Shown: positions 49,151-61,299 of the stretch, one piece after another
Layout of the letters: each line of letters opens with the position of its first letter
Position numbering within the stretch: position 1 is the first letter of the stretch
Assembly: GCA_021018815.1 (NCBI GenBank)
Contig: JAITYX010000009.1
Location: forward strand, 4,094,501-4,158,500
Length of the DNA: 64,000 nt
Direction of reading: 5' to 3'
Origin: Talinum fruticosum
Lineage: Eukaryota > Streptophyta > Magnoliopsida > Caryophyllales > Talinaceae
Notes under the pieces: generated by a model
Told to the model about the DNA's origin: nothing
What the model saw: only the letters and a program-made list of their open reading frames with translations
Databases searched by the model: none
Position numbers and translations under genes: made by a program

Positions 49151-49700
49151 TAATGACTACTATTTAGCCTAGGGATTCACTTCAACCCTAAAGGCAAGTT
49201 GCCCCCAAAATTCACCATACTTAACATCAAGTTCCACGGGATCGAAAACCCTCACCACAACGTGACGAACTTTATAAGGGCAACGAATGTACCGAAGGAC
49301 ACATACCATGTTAACTTCCCATGGACGTTTGACATAGATGTCATGAACTTGTACAATGTTGTTGACCCACATAAAGTTATAAACTAGCAGGATCTTTGTA
49401 GGGAGTTCTTACATCAATACTCCTACAATACCGATCTACCAGTCACTCTTCGAGACCTTAAGCTAATCAAGTAAGGAGATAGTGAGAGCTTCACCGACTT
49501 TCTCACTCGCTAGAGGGCAAAGGCTACCCACATGGCTTACCGACCTTCTAAAAAGGATCAGGTTAGGCTCATCATAAAAACCCGAAGCTTGCCTATCATC
49601 GCACTCGAAGTTCTTACGGCTCATGGACTTCAAAACACTCTTAGAGCCCGCATGCTTATGGAAGAGGAGCAGGCATCTACAAAAGGTTCAACCAGCTAGA
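49150..49700 (+). pseudogene. Ty3/gypsy-type gag relic
   Basis: Plus-strand frame with stops. It opens with LPPKFTILNIKFHGIENPHHNVTNF, like the PPKFK-P-F-Y-G-GNP start of plant gypsy Retrotrans_gag domains. After a stop comes LCREFLHQYSYNTDLPVTLRDL, matching the family's FLKQYQYNTDMAP-R-LQ motif, then ESFTDFLT-RAKAT, matching ESFKEYAQRWRELA. No protease, RT or integrase follows before the LTR-like DNA, so the parent was probably non-autonomous or deleted. The 3' two-fifths lies inside the left inverted-repeat arm. Confidence 0.75.
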
Positions 49701-50589
49701 AGATCATCCAATGTGCCCATCCCTCATCATTTCCTATTTAAATATGTTCTATGTTTATTTCCTTTTCCAGTTTTCCAAAAAACCTAAATCAGTACTTCCC
49801 TTTTGAACTACGATGGCCTTATTTCCGATGTAGTGGATACGTAGGAAGTTCACGAGATCCAACCCCAATCCTAATCTTGATCCCAATTTTCAAATTCAAA
49901 GCCACCTTGCCTTACTCAAAGGAGCAGAAGTCAATCAGGAAGCATGCTATTTTCATCTAGCACTAAACCATCAAGTCTACGATTCACGATCCCCAAGCAG
50001 CAGTACATCACAGTTCAAGCAACACATTTTCATTAGGTTCTATTTTGGGCAGTGTGGGCCAGGTGAACTTTTATCTTTGTCTTTTTGAAACTTTTTGCAT
50101 CATCTTAATAAAAGAATACATTTGTTTTTAGAATAGAGTCTTGCATTCATTTCCTTTGTATGAGTCAAAATTCTAAAAATTCAAAAATTAATAACAAAGC
50201 ACCCTATAATGAATTATTTAATCAAGCATCATTCATCAAGTTAGCATCAAGAAGGTCACCAGTACCACTCCCTTCAAAAGGAATCTCCTGTCGAAGCTCA
50301 CGAACTCCAACATTCGAGAAGAGCTAGACACAAACACACAAGAAGAATGTGGGGGCTCATGACCGAAAGGATCATACAATAACTCCAAGGATACTCGGGA
50401 AGAGGCACAAATCTTCTACCATACAAACAAAGGAGCTATAAGCACACAAACTAAATGCTCAAATTTAGAATGAGGTACATAACCTCATGGAACATCAGAT
50501 TTTCAAGCATGTTGTTCCCTAGATTTTAAGTCATCTAACGACCAAGTCTAGGCTAAAATTTCTACATAAGTATTCCGACAAAAGTGTAT

Positions 50590-50945
50590 AGACATCGAGC
50601 TTAGGCCTAACAGCGGTCAAAATTTTAGACACCCTCGGTCGAATCTCAAGCCCAACAACGGTCAAGGTTCGGACGTCATCTTTGTCGAGCTTCGGGCCCA
50701 ACAATGGTCAAGGTTCGGACAACCCCATCAAGCTTCGGGCCCAACAACGGTCAAGGTTCGGACATCATCTCCATCAAGCTTTAGGCCCAATAGCAATCAA
50801 GGTTCGGACACCTCCGTCAAGTTTCGGACCCAACAGCGGTCAAGGTTCAAACAACCCCGTCAAGCTTCGAGCCCAACCGTGGTCAAGGTTCATCCATCCA
50901 TCAAGCTGCAGGCCCAACAACGAGTCAAGGTTAAGACACAACGCC
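50590..50945 (+). repeat. Tandem repeat, about 8 units of 41-46 bp
   Basis: Consensus agcttcgggcccaacaacgg followed by tcaaggttcggaca and a variable spacer. More degenerate units continue to about 51340 (aagcttcggaccaagtatgcgg and others). The short ORF 50682-51020 only reflects the repeat period. It lies between the gag relic and the PPT, where some gypsy elements carry such arrays. Confidence 0.8.
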
Positions 50946-51496
50946 AAGACTTCAGGACTTCCCCATGGCCACATCAAGGAGGCACATTTGAAATGTGATC
51001 CGGTTACATATCATTTTTAAGGTAACACTTGCAACCATTTACATTTGATTATCAACTAACAAAACTATTATTGCATAGTGTTTTAACCAAGCTTCGGACC
51101 AAGTATGCGGTCAAGTTTAGGCCCCTCATCCGAGCATCGGGACGTTGATTGAGCCAAGCCCAGGATATCCTATTGAACTTCGATCCAAGAAGCGGTCATG
51201 TTCGAGCACCCTCGCTAGACATCGGACTTTACTATCCGAGTCAACTTCAACCTCCCACTAAGCTTTAGACTAAGTACATGGTTAAGTTTAGGCACACCAA
51301 TTCTAGCTTCGGGTCTTTAATTAGATAAGTTCAGGAATCAGCCGCCCGAACTTCGGACTCCATTAGTCAAGTCCATGCTCTCCTCTTAGAGTTCAAGTTA
51401 AGAGACGACTAATCCAAACGTATTAATTCAATCGGCATTCGAATCAACAGTAAGTACCCTTCAGTGTCTACTTTGACCTTCATCTTTCGGACTCGG

Positions 51497-51512
51497 TCAA
51501 AGTGGGCGCTAA
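51497..51512 (+). other. PPT-like tract of gypsy-type element, left arm
   Basis: caaagtgggcgctaac. The cleaner right-arm copy (complement of 59168-59185) reads aaagtgggggctaac and is followed by TGTAAATACC, a plausible LTR start. Confidence 0.55.
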
Positions 51513-53108
51513 CAAGAAACACCTAAAAAGTGTCATCCCTTTCCTCTTTTATTTATTTGTTAGCTCGATGATGAAATCTCGGCACTGTTTGCGGATTCGG
51601 ATCACGGTCGCAGATCGATTGGCATGATGGAAGCCGATAAACCACAAAGAACCCCTTAACACTACAAAAATCAGCCCTCTTTGCTTTGGGCCAGCCCACA
51701 TACCCATTTTCTTTTGGCTGAACCAAGCCCGAGTTAGGCTCCCAACCAGGAAACGAAACCCGCACCAAAAATAGAAAATTTCCATTTTCGAAAATTTGTT
51801 AAGACCGGCGCCGGCCACTTCTATTTTGGGAAAAAATGCATTGTTTCACTCTTTCACTCAAGCAACCAAGCGAGACACGGAAGTCAAACTTCACCAAACG
51901 ACGTCGTACAAGGCTAGTGCCATGCTTCAAGGCCAATTCCGCCAAAGCATTGCGTGTTGCTCCAATGTTTAGCCAAAGCACGGAAACTAAGATTTCCAAA
52001 TGAGGTCATCCCGAGGTCGGTGCTACGCACCTTAGAGTGATTCCTGGATCCGATTCAATCCTAATGCGGTCCATTTTTTTGTATTTTGTTGGCCAATTTT
52101 CCGCTTATTTCGATCGGTTCGTTGCAGCTAAATCCTAGGTCATTTTGTGACCTAATCCTCTTCTATAAATAGAGATCTTAGGCTCTCATTTTGCACATGG
52201 CCTTTTCTTATTCCCAATGCTATCGAAACCTAATTAAAAGCTACTAAATGCACCCGCCCGTATTCCGATCTCTTGGTTTTCTTTCATCCTATCTTCATTA
52301 TACTTCCAAAACTCGATCCCAAATCCTTTATATTTCATTAATATCCATCTAGCCTCACAAAAGCTCACAAAAAGCCCCTTTCAATGCACCACCGTCACGC
52401 TTCCAGATCCGGCTCAAGACCTAGATCGGCAAGTGGGACAACCCGAGGGTGCTAGATCCGCTTTCAAGCTTTCTTACGGTTTATTTATTTATGTTATTTA
52501 TTAGTTTCAGTATTGTAGATTCGAGATGTAATCACTTTTTAATTCCTCCCGATGTAATCTTTTATTTCCTTTTTGCTTTCTTTCACTTTTCCTTTCGCTT
52601 TCTTTTATCGCTTTTATTTACATTCCCGCTTTTATCACTTTCGGAATGTTTTGGTTGATTTTATTTCTTCACTTAGTATGTTGTATGCTTGGTCTGTTTT
52701 AACACATTACTTAAACTCACTTCTCGAATTAGTAGAGGTCGTCTCGTTGACGGGCGGAACGGAAGGGCTTATCCCCGTTTTGTACCTTCGCTCCCAAATC
52801 TAGATTCTCGGTTCTAGACCGATGGAATCATTTTTAAACCTCTTTCAAGCTTGGTTTTCCATACGAAGATTGGAAGAGTATTCTTTTATTTTTGTTAGTT
52901 TTTATTCCTAAAATTGAATGGCAACTCCCATTTCCTTATTTTATTTCTCCCGATCGCATCTCGGTATTTCTTATTTAAAAAGATGAAAAATTTTCATTTA
53001 TTTTCTCGATCGCTGAGGCTATAGGACCGAGACTCGATTTTTTCGGTCTCGACCTATGGCCATCCAAACCGGTGTTATTCAGCTTTTTGGCCCTAAAGCC
53101 TTGCGACA
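51513..53108 (+). repeat. LTR-like region of gypsy-type element, left arm
   Basis: Follows the PPT. It carries a plus-strand TATA box, ctataaatag (52163-52172), with a leader-like stretch after it. The right end is uncertain: a CA occurs at 53107-53108 (gcgaca), but homology between the two arms continues past it to 54330 without a break, so the LTR may be longer or the whole block may have been duplicated together. Confidence 0.45.
52163..52172 (+). promoter_or_regulatory. TATA box in gypsy-type LTR
   Basis: ctataaatag, followed by agatcttaggctctc. It lies in the block missing from the right arm, so only the left arm keeps this promoter. Confidence 0.5.
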
Positions 53109-54330
53109 GTAAAGTAGATACAAATTTTTCTGTTTTCTAAATTATGAAATAATATCCCGAGACTTTCTAAAACTAATTCCTAAAATAAAATGATTAATAA
53201 AAATCGTCAAGCCTCTTTGCTTAATTTATTTGAAACTTGATTATAAAAAATCAAAAATCCTAATAAGAGGTACATTCCCATTCTTAATAAACTTTCAAAA
53301 ATAATCTTTCAAAGAGAGACCCGACATTCATGGGGAAACTCGGTCGATCCTCGGGATGGGTCGTGGTTCCTACACAACCACTAGCGGATCTTCCTCATTT
53401 TTCCTTAGTTATTAGTTTACTTAGGCCTAACCATAATATAAACCGTACTAATATTGATAACCCTAACACTAGCACTAGAATTTAATCAAAGTAGAGCATT
53501 AAGTATTAGAAAAACATCATCTAACACCTAGTAACTAATCTATTAGCAAATTCATTTAAAAAGGATCTATGATAATTTCCTAACTAAAGAGATGGGTAAG
53601 AGCCATTCATGATCAATTAGGATGATACTTATATCTAAAAGACCATAGCGATTACGTACTTAAGTCCTTTATCATATGATTTTATATAAAACTAATTAGC
53701 ATTCACTCTAATTAATGAAACATAAAATAATAAACGTGAAGCACGAATTATCATATAATCATCGATAAAATCAATAAGACATTAAAGATCAAAACTTATT
53801 TTCAAATAAATTATTTAACATGGTTTCAAGTAGATTATACTAAGTATTAAAAACTACTCATACATAATATAATTTAAGACACGTAAACTAAATAAAAATA
53901 ACATCTTTAATATTAAACTAATAAAAATAGAGTCTTGAAATAAAAATTACAAAACTAATAAAAACTACCAATATAATCCTTCCGGGTACAAGGTGGTGAA
54001 TGATGATGGTGATCAAGATGATGATGGTGATGAATAGTGAGATGGAAAGGTGATGGGAGAAGGACAGGGTGGTGTGATGAGTCGTAGAGAAGAGGCGGAT
54101 GTAAGTGAAGGAGATGATGATTATGATGAGGGGATGTGGTGAGAAGCTAGTCAAAGAGGGAGATGAGAGCTGCGTGGGATGGATATAAACGAGATAGAGA
54201 TATGATGATGATAGAAGATTATGATCATAGCGATCATAATAATGATGGAGCAGTCGAGAGGTTATTTTTAAGAGCAAAAGGGGGATCCTTTCTAATGTCG
54301 ATTTAGAGGAGATGTTGTATGGGGATTAGA
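53109..54330. other. Non-coding inner part of the left arm
   Basis: AT-rich, no convincing gene. ORF 54277-53918 is a Ser/His-rich run also present in the opposite arm (57441-57740) and probably just repeat-derived. Mirrors 57363-58620. Confidence 0.5.
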
Positions 54331-54999
54331 GAAAAATTAGCAAATGCGAAAGCACGCGACCTGCGATGTATACCTAGCTTCGGTACCCAAGGTCTACCTA
54401 ATAATTTTTGGTGTGGGGGAAATGAAGGGAGTGAGACGGTGGAGAGGACAAACAAAAGAGAGCGCACGAAATGTGTATTGGAGATTAAAAAATTATAAAA
54501 TTAGTGTATATCTCGTGATTTGCACGAAAATTATTGCACTCTTAGGCACAACTTTTTGTACACACCTTTGGCACATGAGGTGCTTTGCTCATCACGCGCG
54601 TTATTATTTGTCGGCTTTTATTTTGTGCGCTGCTAATTCGTTTGATTTTTAGAGTTCAAAGTGTCGAACATAATAGAGGCCACCATAATGAGCGAAATTT
54701 TTGCCTATACACACCATCACTTTCCTCCCTCATTGTTGCATCGGAATGAAGCTTGATTAGGGAAAACTTAAGATCACCATCACCACCACCATAACAAATA
54801 GAACATGTCTTCTTCATCGATTTGTGCCATTGATGAGCCGCAAGATAAACTATGAAGCTTGGCAGAGAATTCCGCCATTGATGGTGCTATTTTTAGGAAT
54901 TTTGATTTTTTTCTTCTCTTTTTTGTTGTTAATCACTTAGAGTTATGTCGATAATCATTTGGTCGATTTTTCCTAGAGGGATTATCAAATGAAAGAATG
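54331..54999. other. Inverted-repeat spacer, left part
   Basis: Single-copy relative to the arms. Contains a short caccatcaccaccacc run near 54775. No domain recognised; it may include the decayed N-terminal part of the transposase relic that follows. Confidence 0.4.
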
Positions 55000-55111
55000 A
55001 TGATGTTCTTTTTGTTGATTTGTTATTGTTTGACACTACATACCATACAAACAAGTACAATATGATTTGTACACCTTTTGTTTGTATGAACCACCATGCA
55101 AGAAACACAAT

Positions 55112-55116
55112 GGTTG
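55112..55116. other. Target site duplication (ggttg), left copy
   Basis: Matches 56697-56701 on the other side of the solo LTR. Confidence 0.85.
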
Positions 55117-56696
55117 TGAAGGTTTGCTCGAGGAGAGTCCGAGTCACCCTAGAGGGGGAGTGAATAGGGTGAGAGAGAATTCTTTGCGAAAATACACTCT
55201 TTTTGACGAAAAGAGGCAAAGACAGCTTACGAGTCTAAACACGGGGTCATAAATGATTGGACTCGAAAGCAATGAATCGGAATAAACAAGTACAAGTAAG
55301 GTCATGTCCGAGTCTAGAATGAACTTAGAAAGAGAACACAGAGATTTTACGTGGAAACCCTCCCGGGGCAGAAAACCACGGCCCGTGTCAATCCGGACAC
55401 GAAGTCAAATCCATTATTTTGAGTCCACAAAATACCGTGAACTGACCGCACCCGAGTTGCTCCCTTGGACAACTCTATACAAGTTTTCCTGGACTCGAAG
55501 TTACCTTATCTCGATCTAGTACTTCCTAGCTGAGATAACCCTTACAGCTTAGGGACAACTAAGCTGAGTTAACCTTTACAGACTTAGTCAAGGGACCTTA
55601 CAAAGAATGTAAGAAGAGTTTGTAACTAAGTACAAGACCTTACAACTCGTAAAGTAAAGAATTACAGGATGGGAGTTGTAAGTAGAAGATTGAAAGTAAA
55701 TACAATGACTTTTCTCAAGTATGTGTATTAACAATAGATTCGGCAATCTTCAAGTCTTGTGAAGTGGCTTCTATTTATAGATAACCAAGTAGAGTAGCCG
55801 TTATCTTTATCTCGCTGACCGAGAGTCCTCTCGTGACCGTTGATGATGACTTTCCGAGTCACTCGAAAGTATCCGTTGAAATATGGACGTTGGACAACGG
55901 TTTAACTCTCTCGGAAGTCCCAAAACCATCGGTTGTGTCTTGAAAAATGAGGTGGAAACCACCGTTAGGCTTAGCGTTCCAGCTTTTCCGGATATGGAAG
56001 CGGCATGCCTTCGACGCAATCTTCCGGGACTAAAGCAGGGAAGGTGAAAAGCCATATCCGTTGGTGATTTGACGTTCGAAGCCGGCTACTTTTGTAGTTT
56101 GAAAAGATATCCTCGATTGAATAACCTACAAAAGTAAAACACCTTCGGTTCTCAAAGTATAAAATACTTTGGTCCAAGGTTAGACATAGATAATAAAATA
56201 ATTATGATAATTACGCAATTGATTATCCGAGTCGAAAAGAAATGGAATTTTCCGAGTCTAACATCCATGATACTCGGAATTCCATATGACTTAGTCTTAT
56301 GCGAAGAATCAAGTTCTATAACGAATATCGAGTGGGAAAAGCTTGATAGAGACTAAGCATGAAATGAACTACGAATGCCGACTATGCAAACAATAGAATA
56401 GATAACCACAAGTCGATTCCGAGTGAGAAACGGCGGAATACTGGTATATTCAAAATGCAATTAGTCCGAGTGGAAGTGGACTCGGAATAAGGAACCGGTT
56501 TTCCGAGTAGCTAACCGAAAAGCGATAAAAGAGATAAGTGAGGGTCGAAACACTTAGAGAAAATACTATTTTACTCAAGTAAGTTTCTAAGACACAGAGA
56601 ATGCCTTGGAATCAAAACTCTATATGTATAGAAACGTTAGACTCGATTCCTTTTGCATGACTCGGAAAGATATTGAGCAGATGTCTCGAGTCTTCG
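55117..56696 (-). repeat. Solo LTR of the array's copia family (1580 bp)
   Basis: Starts TGAAGGTTTGCTC and ends cttcg (A to G at the last base), with 5-bp TSDs ggttg. No PBS or PPT flanks it, so the internal region was lost by LTR-LTR recombination. It keeps TCCGAGT/ACTCGGA sites in uncorrupted form (56228, 56270 and 56478) and a ctatttatag TATA complement (about 55770-55780). Useful as an outgroup to the array LTRs. Confidence 0.93.
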
Positions 56697-56701
56697 GGTT
56701 G
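56697..56701. other. Target site duplication (ggttg), right copy
   Basis: Pair of 55112-55116. Confidence 0.85.
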
Positions 56702-57018
56702 GATTTGGATTTTTGTTGAAAGAAAAAACTAAAAGTTCTCTCCGCTTGTTCAAGACATTCCTCAAATCTATGGATGACATTGCTCCAAAGACAATCATAA
56801 CCGATCAAGTTGCTTCAATGGCTAATGCAATAGTAGAAGTTTTTCCAACTTCTCATCATAAACTTTGTTATTGGCATATTCAAGAGAACTCGAAGTGTCA
56901 CATAAATCACTTGAAGATGTTGGTTGGTTTTAGTAAAAAGTTTGATCATATTCTCTTCGGATGTCATGCACTTGAGGTAAAAACACTAAACTCATCGGTA
57001 ATGTGCACTACATCTTAA

Positions 57019-57362
57019 CAATTCTACACTAAAGCTCTACTTGTTCTTTCTTTTGCATATTAGTTACTCGAGTTCAATTGTGCTTATTATTAAGTCCTAT
57101 TTTGTACATATTTTAGTTGTTATTTATATTATATTATATGGTTTATTTTATCTAATTTATCCTATTTTGTCTATTTTTAGGTAATTGTCTAATGAAGTGG
57201 AGAAGAAAAGAAAAATGTCAAAAGCGGGTTTTGAAGTACCGACAAGCGTTCAAGATAATATATGAAGTTGGTCAAAAAATAATGAGTCATAAAATATTTA
57301 TTTTGTGATAATTTATTTATCAAGTCATATTTTAAGAGGAGTAATTAAGAGAATAATTGAAG
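57019..57362. other. Inverted-repeat spacer, right part
   Basis: AT-rich DNA after the transposase relic, no gene seen. Ends where the right arm begins. Confidence 0.4.
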
Positions 57363-59739
57363 TCTAATCCCCACATAACACCTCCTCTAAATCGACATTA
57401 GAAAGGATCCCCCATTTTCCTCTTAAAAACAACCTCTCGATTGCTCCATCATTATTATGATCACCGTGATCATAATCCTCTATCATCATCATATCTCTCT
57501 CTCCTCTATATCCATCCCACGCAGCTCTCATCTCCCTTTTTCACCAGCTTCTCACCACATCCCCTCATCATAATCATCATCTCCTTCACTTACATCCGTC
57601 TCTTCTCTACAACTCATCACGCCACCCTCGTCCTTCTCCCATCACCTTTCCATCTCACTATTCATCACCATCATCATCTTAATCACCATCATCATTCACC
57701 ACCTCGTACCTGGAAGGATTACATTGGTAGTTTTTATTAGTTTTGTAATTTTTATTTCAAGACTATATTTTTTATTAGTTTAATATTAAAGATGCTATTT
57801 TTATTTAGTTTATGTGTCTTAAATTATATTATGTATGAGTAGTTTTTAATACTTAATATAATCTACTTGAAACCATGTTAAATTATTTATTTTAAAATAA
57901 GTTTTGATCTTTAATATCTTATTGATTTTATCGATGATTATATAATAATTCATGCTTCACGTTTATGATTTTATGTTTAATTAATTAGAGTGCATGCTAA
58001 TTAGTTTTATATAAATTCATATGATAAAGGTCTTAAGTACGTAATCACTATGGTCTTTTAGACATAAGTATCACCCTAATTGATCATGAATGGCTCTTAC
58101 CCATCTCTTTTAATTACAAAAACTTATCATAGATCCTTTTTAAATGAATTTGCTAATAGATTGGAAAGTAGGTGTTAGATGATGTTTTTCTAATACTTAA
58201 TGCTCTACTTTAATTAAATTCTAATGCTAGTGCTAGGGTAATCAATATTAGTAGGGTTTATATTATGGGTAGGCCTAAGTAAACTAATAACTAAGGAAAA
58301 ATGGGGAAGATCCGCTAGTGATTGTGTAGGAACCACGACCCGTCCCCGGGACGGACCGAGTTTCCCCATGAATGTCGGGTCTCTCTTTGAAAGATTATTT
58401 TTGAAGATAGTTTTTGAAAGTTTATTAAGAATGGGGATGTACCTCTTATTAGGATTTCCGATTTTTTATAATCAAGTTTGAAATAAATTAAGCAAAGGTG
58501 ATTGATGATTTTTATTAATCATTTTATTTTAGGAATTATTTTTAGAAAGTCTCGCGATATTATTTCATAATTTAGAAAATAGAAAAATTTATATCTACTT
58601 TCCGTCACAAGGCTTTAGGGCCAAAAAGGTGAATAACATCGGTTTGGATGGCCTCAGGACCACATCATTTGGAAATCTTGGTTTCCGTGCTTTGGCTAAA
58701 CATTGGAGCAAAACGCAACGCTTTAGCGGAATTGACCTTGAAGCACGGTGTCGGCCTTGTACGACATCGTTCGATGAAGTTTGACTTCCGTGTCTCGCTT
58801 GGTTGCTAAGTGAAAGAATGAAACGATGCATTTTTTCCCAAAATAGAAGTGACCAGCGCCGGCCTTAGCAACTTTCCGAAAATGGAAAGTTTCTATTTTT
58901 CGCGGGTTTCTATTTTTGGCGGGCTTCTATTTTTGGTGCGGGTTTCGTTTCCTGGTTGGGAGCCCAACCCGGGCTTGGTCCAGTCGAAAGAAAATGGGCT
59001 TGTGGGCTGGCCTAAAGCAAAGAAGGCTGATTTTTGTGGTGCTAAAGGGTTCTTTGTGGTTTACTAGCTTCCGTCACGCCAATCAGATTCCGAAACGAGA
59101 TTGAGATTTCATCGACGGGCTAACAAATAAATAAAAGAGGAAAGGGATGACATTTTTAGGTATTTACAGTTAGCCCCCACTTTGACCAAGTTTGAAAGAT
59201 GAAGGCCAAAGTAGACACTAAAGGGTACTTACCTGTTGATTCGAATGCCGATTGAATTAATACATTTAGGATTATTCGTCTCTTGACTTAAACTCTAAGA
59301 GGAAAGCATGGGCTTGACTAATGGAGTCTAAAGTTCGGATGGATGATTCCCGAACTTAGTTAATTAAAGACCCGAAGCTCGGATTGGTGTGCCTAAACTT
59401 GACCATGTACTTAGTCTAAAGCTTAGTGGAGGGTTAAAGTTGACTCGGATAGTAAAGTCTAAAGTCCAGCGAGGGTGCCCGAACTTGACCGCTTCTTGGA
59501 TCCGAAGTTCGGCGGGGTATCTTGGGCTTGGCTCGGTCAATGTCCCGATGCTCGGATGAGGGGCCTAAACTTGACCGCATACTTGGTCCGAAGCTTGGTT
59601 AAAACTTTCTACAATAACAAAACAATTTTGTTAGCCGATAATCGAATGTAAATGGTTGCAAGTGTTACCTGAAAATGATGTGTAACCGGACCACATTTCA
59701 AACGTGCTTCCTTGACTTGGCTATGGAGAGGTCTTGAAG

Positions 59740-60110
59740 TCTTGGCGTTGTGTCTTAACCTTGACTCGTTGTTATGCCCGCAACTCGATGGAGGGATGAA
59801 CCTTGACCACGGTTGGGCCCAAAGCTCAACGGGGTTGTCCGAACCTTGATCGCTGTTGGGTCCGAAACTCGACGGAGGTGTTTGAACCTTGATCGCTATT
59901 GGGCCCGAAGCTCGACAGAGATGATGTCCGAACCTTGACCGCTGTTGGGTCTAAAGCTCGACAGATGTTGTCCGAACGTTGACCATTGTTAGGCCCGAAG
60001 TTTGACAGAGATGATGTCCGAAACTTGACCGTCGTTAGGCCCGAGATTCGACTAAGGGTGTCTAAAACTTTGATTGCTAGTAGGCCTAAAGCTCAACGTC
60101 TATCCACCTT
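59740..60110 (-). repeat. Tandem repeat, mirror of the left-arm 41-46 bp array
   Basis: Units of the type ccgaaccttgaccgctgttgg followed by gcccgaagctcgacgg, the reverse complement of the array at 50590-50945. About eight units. Confidence 0.8.
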
Positions 60111-60904
60111 TGTCGGAATACTTATATAGAAATTTTTGCCTAGACTTGGTCGTTAGATGGCCTGAAATCTAGGAAACAACATGCTTGAAAATTTGATGTT
60201 CCATGAGGTTATGTGTCTCATTCTAAATTTGAGTATTTAGTTTGTGTGCTAATAGCTCCTTTGTTTGTATGGTAGAAGATTTGTGCCTCTTCCCGAGTAT
60301 CCTTGGAGTTATTGTATGATCCTTTCGATCATGAGCCCCACATTCTTCTTGAATGTTTGTGTCTAGCTCTTCTTGAATGTTGGAGAGCCGGTGAGCTTCG
60401 ACGGGAGATTCCTTTTGAAGGTAGCGGTGCTTGGTGACCTCTTTGATGCTAACTTGATGAATGATGCTTGATTAAATAATTCATTATAGGGTGCTTTGTT
60501 ATTAATTTTTGAATTTTTAGAATTTTGACTCATGCAAAGGAAATGAATGCAAGACTCTATTATAAAAATAAATGTATTCTTTTTATTAACATGATGCAAA
60601 AAGTTTCAAAAGACAGATAAAAATTCAATTGGCCCCCACTCCTCAAAATAGAGCCTAATGAAAATGTGTTGCTTGAACCGTGATGTACTGCTCGCTAGGG
60701 GATCGTGAACCGTAGACTTGATGGTTTAGTGCTAGATGAAAATAGCATGCTTCCCGATTGACTTCTGCTCCTTTGAGTAAGGCAAGGTGGCTTTGAATTT
60801 GAAAATTGGGATCAAGATTAGGATTGGGGCCGGACCTCGTGGGCTTCCTACATATCCACTACATTGGAAATAAGGCTTTTGTAATTCAAAAGGGAAGTAT
60901 TGAT

Positions 60905-61293
60905 TTAGGTTTTTTTTTTTTTGGAAAACAGGAAAAGGAAATAAACATAGAACATATTTAAATGGGAAATGCAGACTTTATTGGCATCCTTGATGAGGGA
61001 TGGGCACATTGGATAATCTTCAAGTTGGTTGAACCTTTTGTAGATGCCTCGCTCCTCTTCTATAAGCATGCCGACCTCTAAGTATGTTTTGAAGTTCATG
61101 AACAAGCAAGCCTTCAAGTGCTGATGATATGCAAGCTTCGGGTTTTTTATGATGAGCCTAACCTAATCCTTTTCGGAAGGTCGATCAGTCATGTGGGCAG
61201 CCTTTGCCCTCCAAATGAGTGAGAAAGTCGGTAAAGCTCTCACCTGTCTCCTTGCTTGATTAGTTCAAGGGCTCGAAGAGTGACTGGTAGATC
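60905..61293 (-). pseudogene. Gypsy-type gag C-terminal relic, right arm
   Basis: The minus frame 61117-60905 reads EVGMLIEEERGIYKRFNQLE then DYPMCPSLIKD, the better-preserved copy of the decayed 49650-49740 stretch of the left arm. It is a Gag tail fragment without a knuckle. Confidence 0.5.
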
Positions 61294-61299
61294 AAGTAC

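Larger units (their letters stand above)
49433..54330 (+). repeat. Left arm of a long imperfect inverted repeat (4.9 kb)
   Basis: Its reverse complement matches 57363-61293 along the whole length. Paired landmarks: gatctaccagtcactcttcgag (49433) with its complement ending at 61293; the 8-fold repeat (50590-50945) with 59740-60110; the PPT/LTR start (about 51500) with 59168; ggactaggcctaa-type DNA near 53420 with 58268; and ggggattaga (54321-54330) with tctaatcccc (57363). It contains gypsy gag remains, a PPT and a long LTR-like part. An approximately 1.04-kb block (about 52015-53058) is absent from the right arm. Confidence 0.88.
55002..57018 (+). pseudogene. FAR1/MULE-type transposase relic split by a solo LTR
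   Basis: Upstream of the LTR (55002-55116) the frame reads LLLFDTTYHTNKYNMICTPF and MNHHARNTMV. Downstream (56702-57018) it reads LLKEKTKSSLRLFKTFLKSM, then DDIAPKTIITDQVASMANAI, VFPTSHHKLCYWHIQEN. This is the MULE transposase domain of the FAR1/FHY3 family (DTTY...NKY, catalytic-region TDQ, and CxWH). The two halves share one reading frame once the 1580-bp LTR and one 5-bp TSD copy are discounted. A stop precedes the first half and the zinc-finger ends are missing, so it was already a fragment. It could be a MULE transposase or a domesticated FAR1-like gene piece. Confidence 0.85.
57363..61293 (-). repeat. Right arm of the long inverted repeat (3.9 kb)
   Basis: Reverse-complement partner of 49433-54330. 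It lacks about 1.04 kb found in the left arm; the junction is at about 58650, where ggatggcctcaggacc joins the two flanks. It keeps the better PPT (59168-59185) and the opposite-strand 8-fold repeat. Its outer end stops within the gag relic (about 61293), while the left arm's homologous DNA continues outward, so this arm is a truncated copy. Confidence 0.88.

Noticed and set aside
51549..51818. Trp-rich ORFs in the LTR-like region (also 58849-59104)
   Set aside because: They lie in the U3-like part of a gypsy LTR and are conserved only because the arms are copies; no known domain.
54344..54652. 102-residue ORF in the inverted-repeat spacer
   Set aside because: No recognisable motif, odd Cys/His content without a zinc-finger pattern, and no flanking support.
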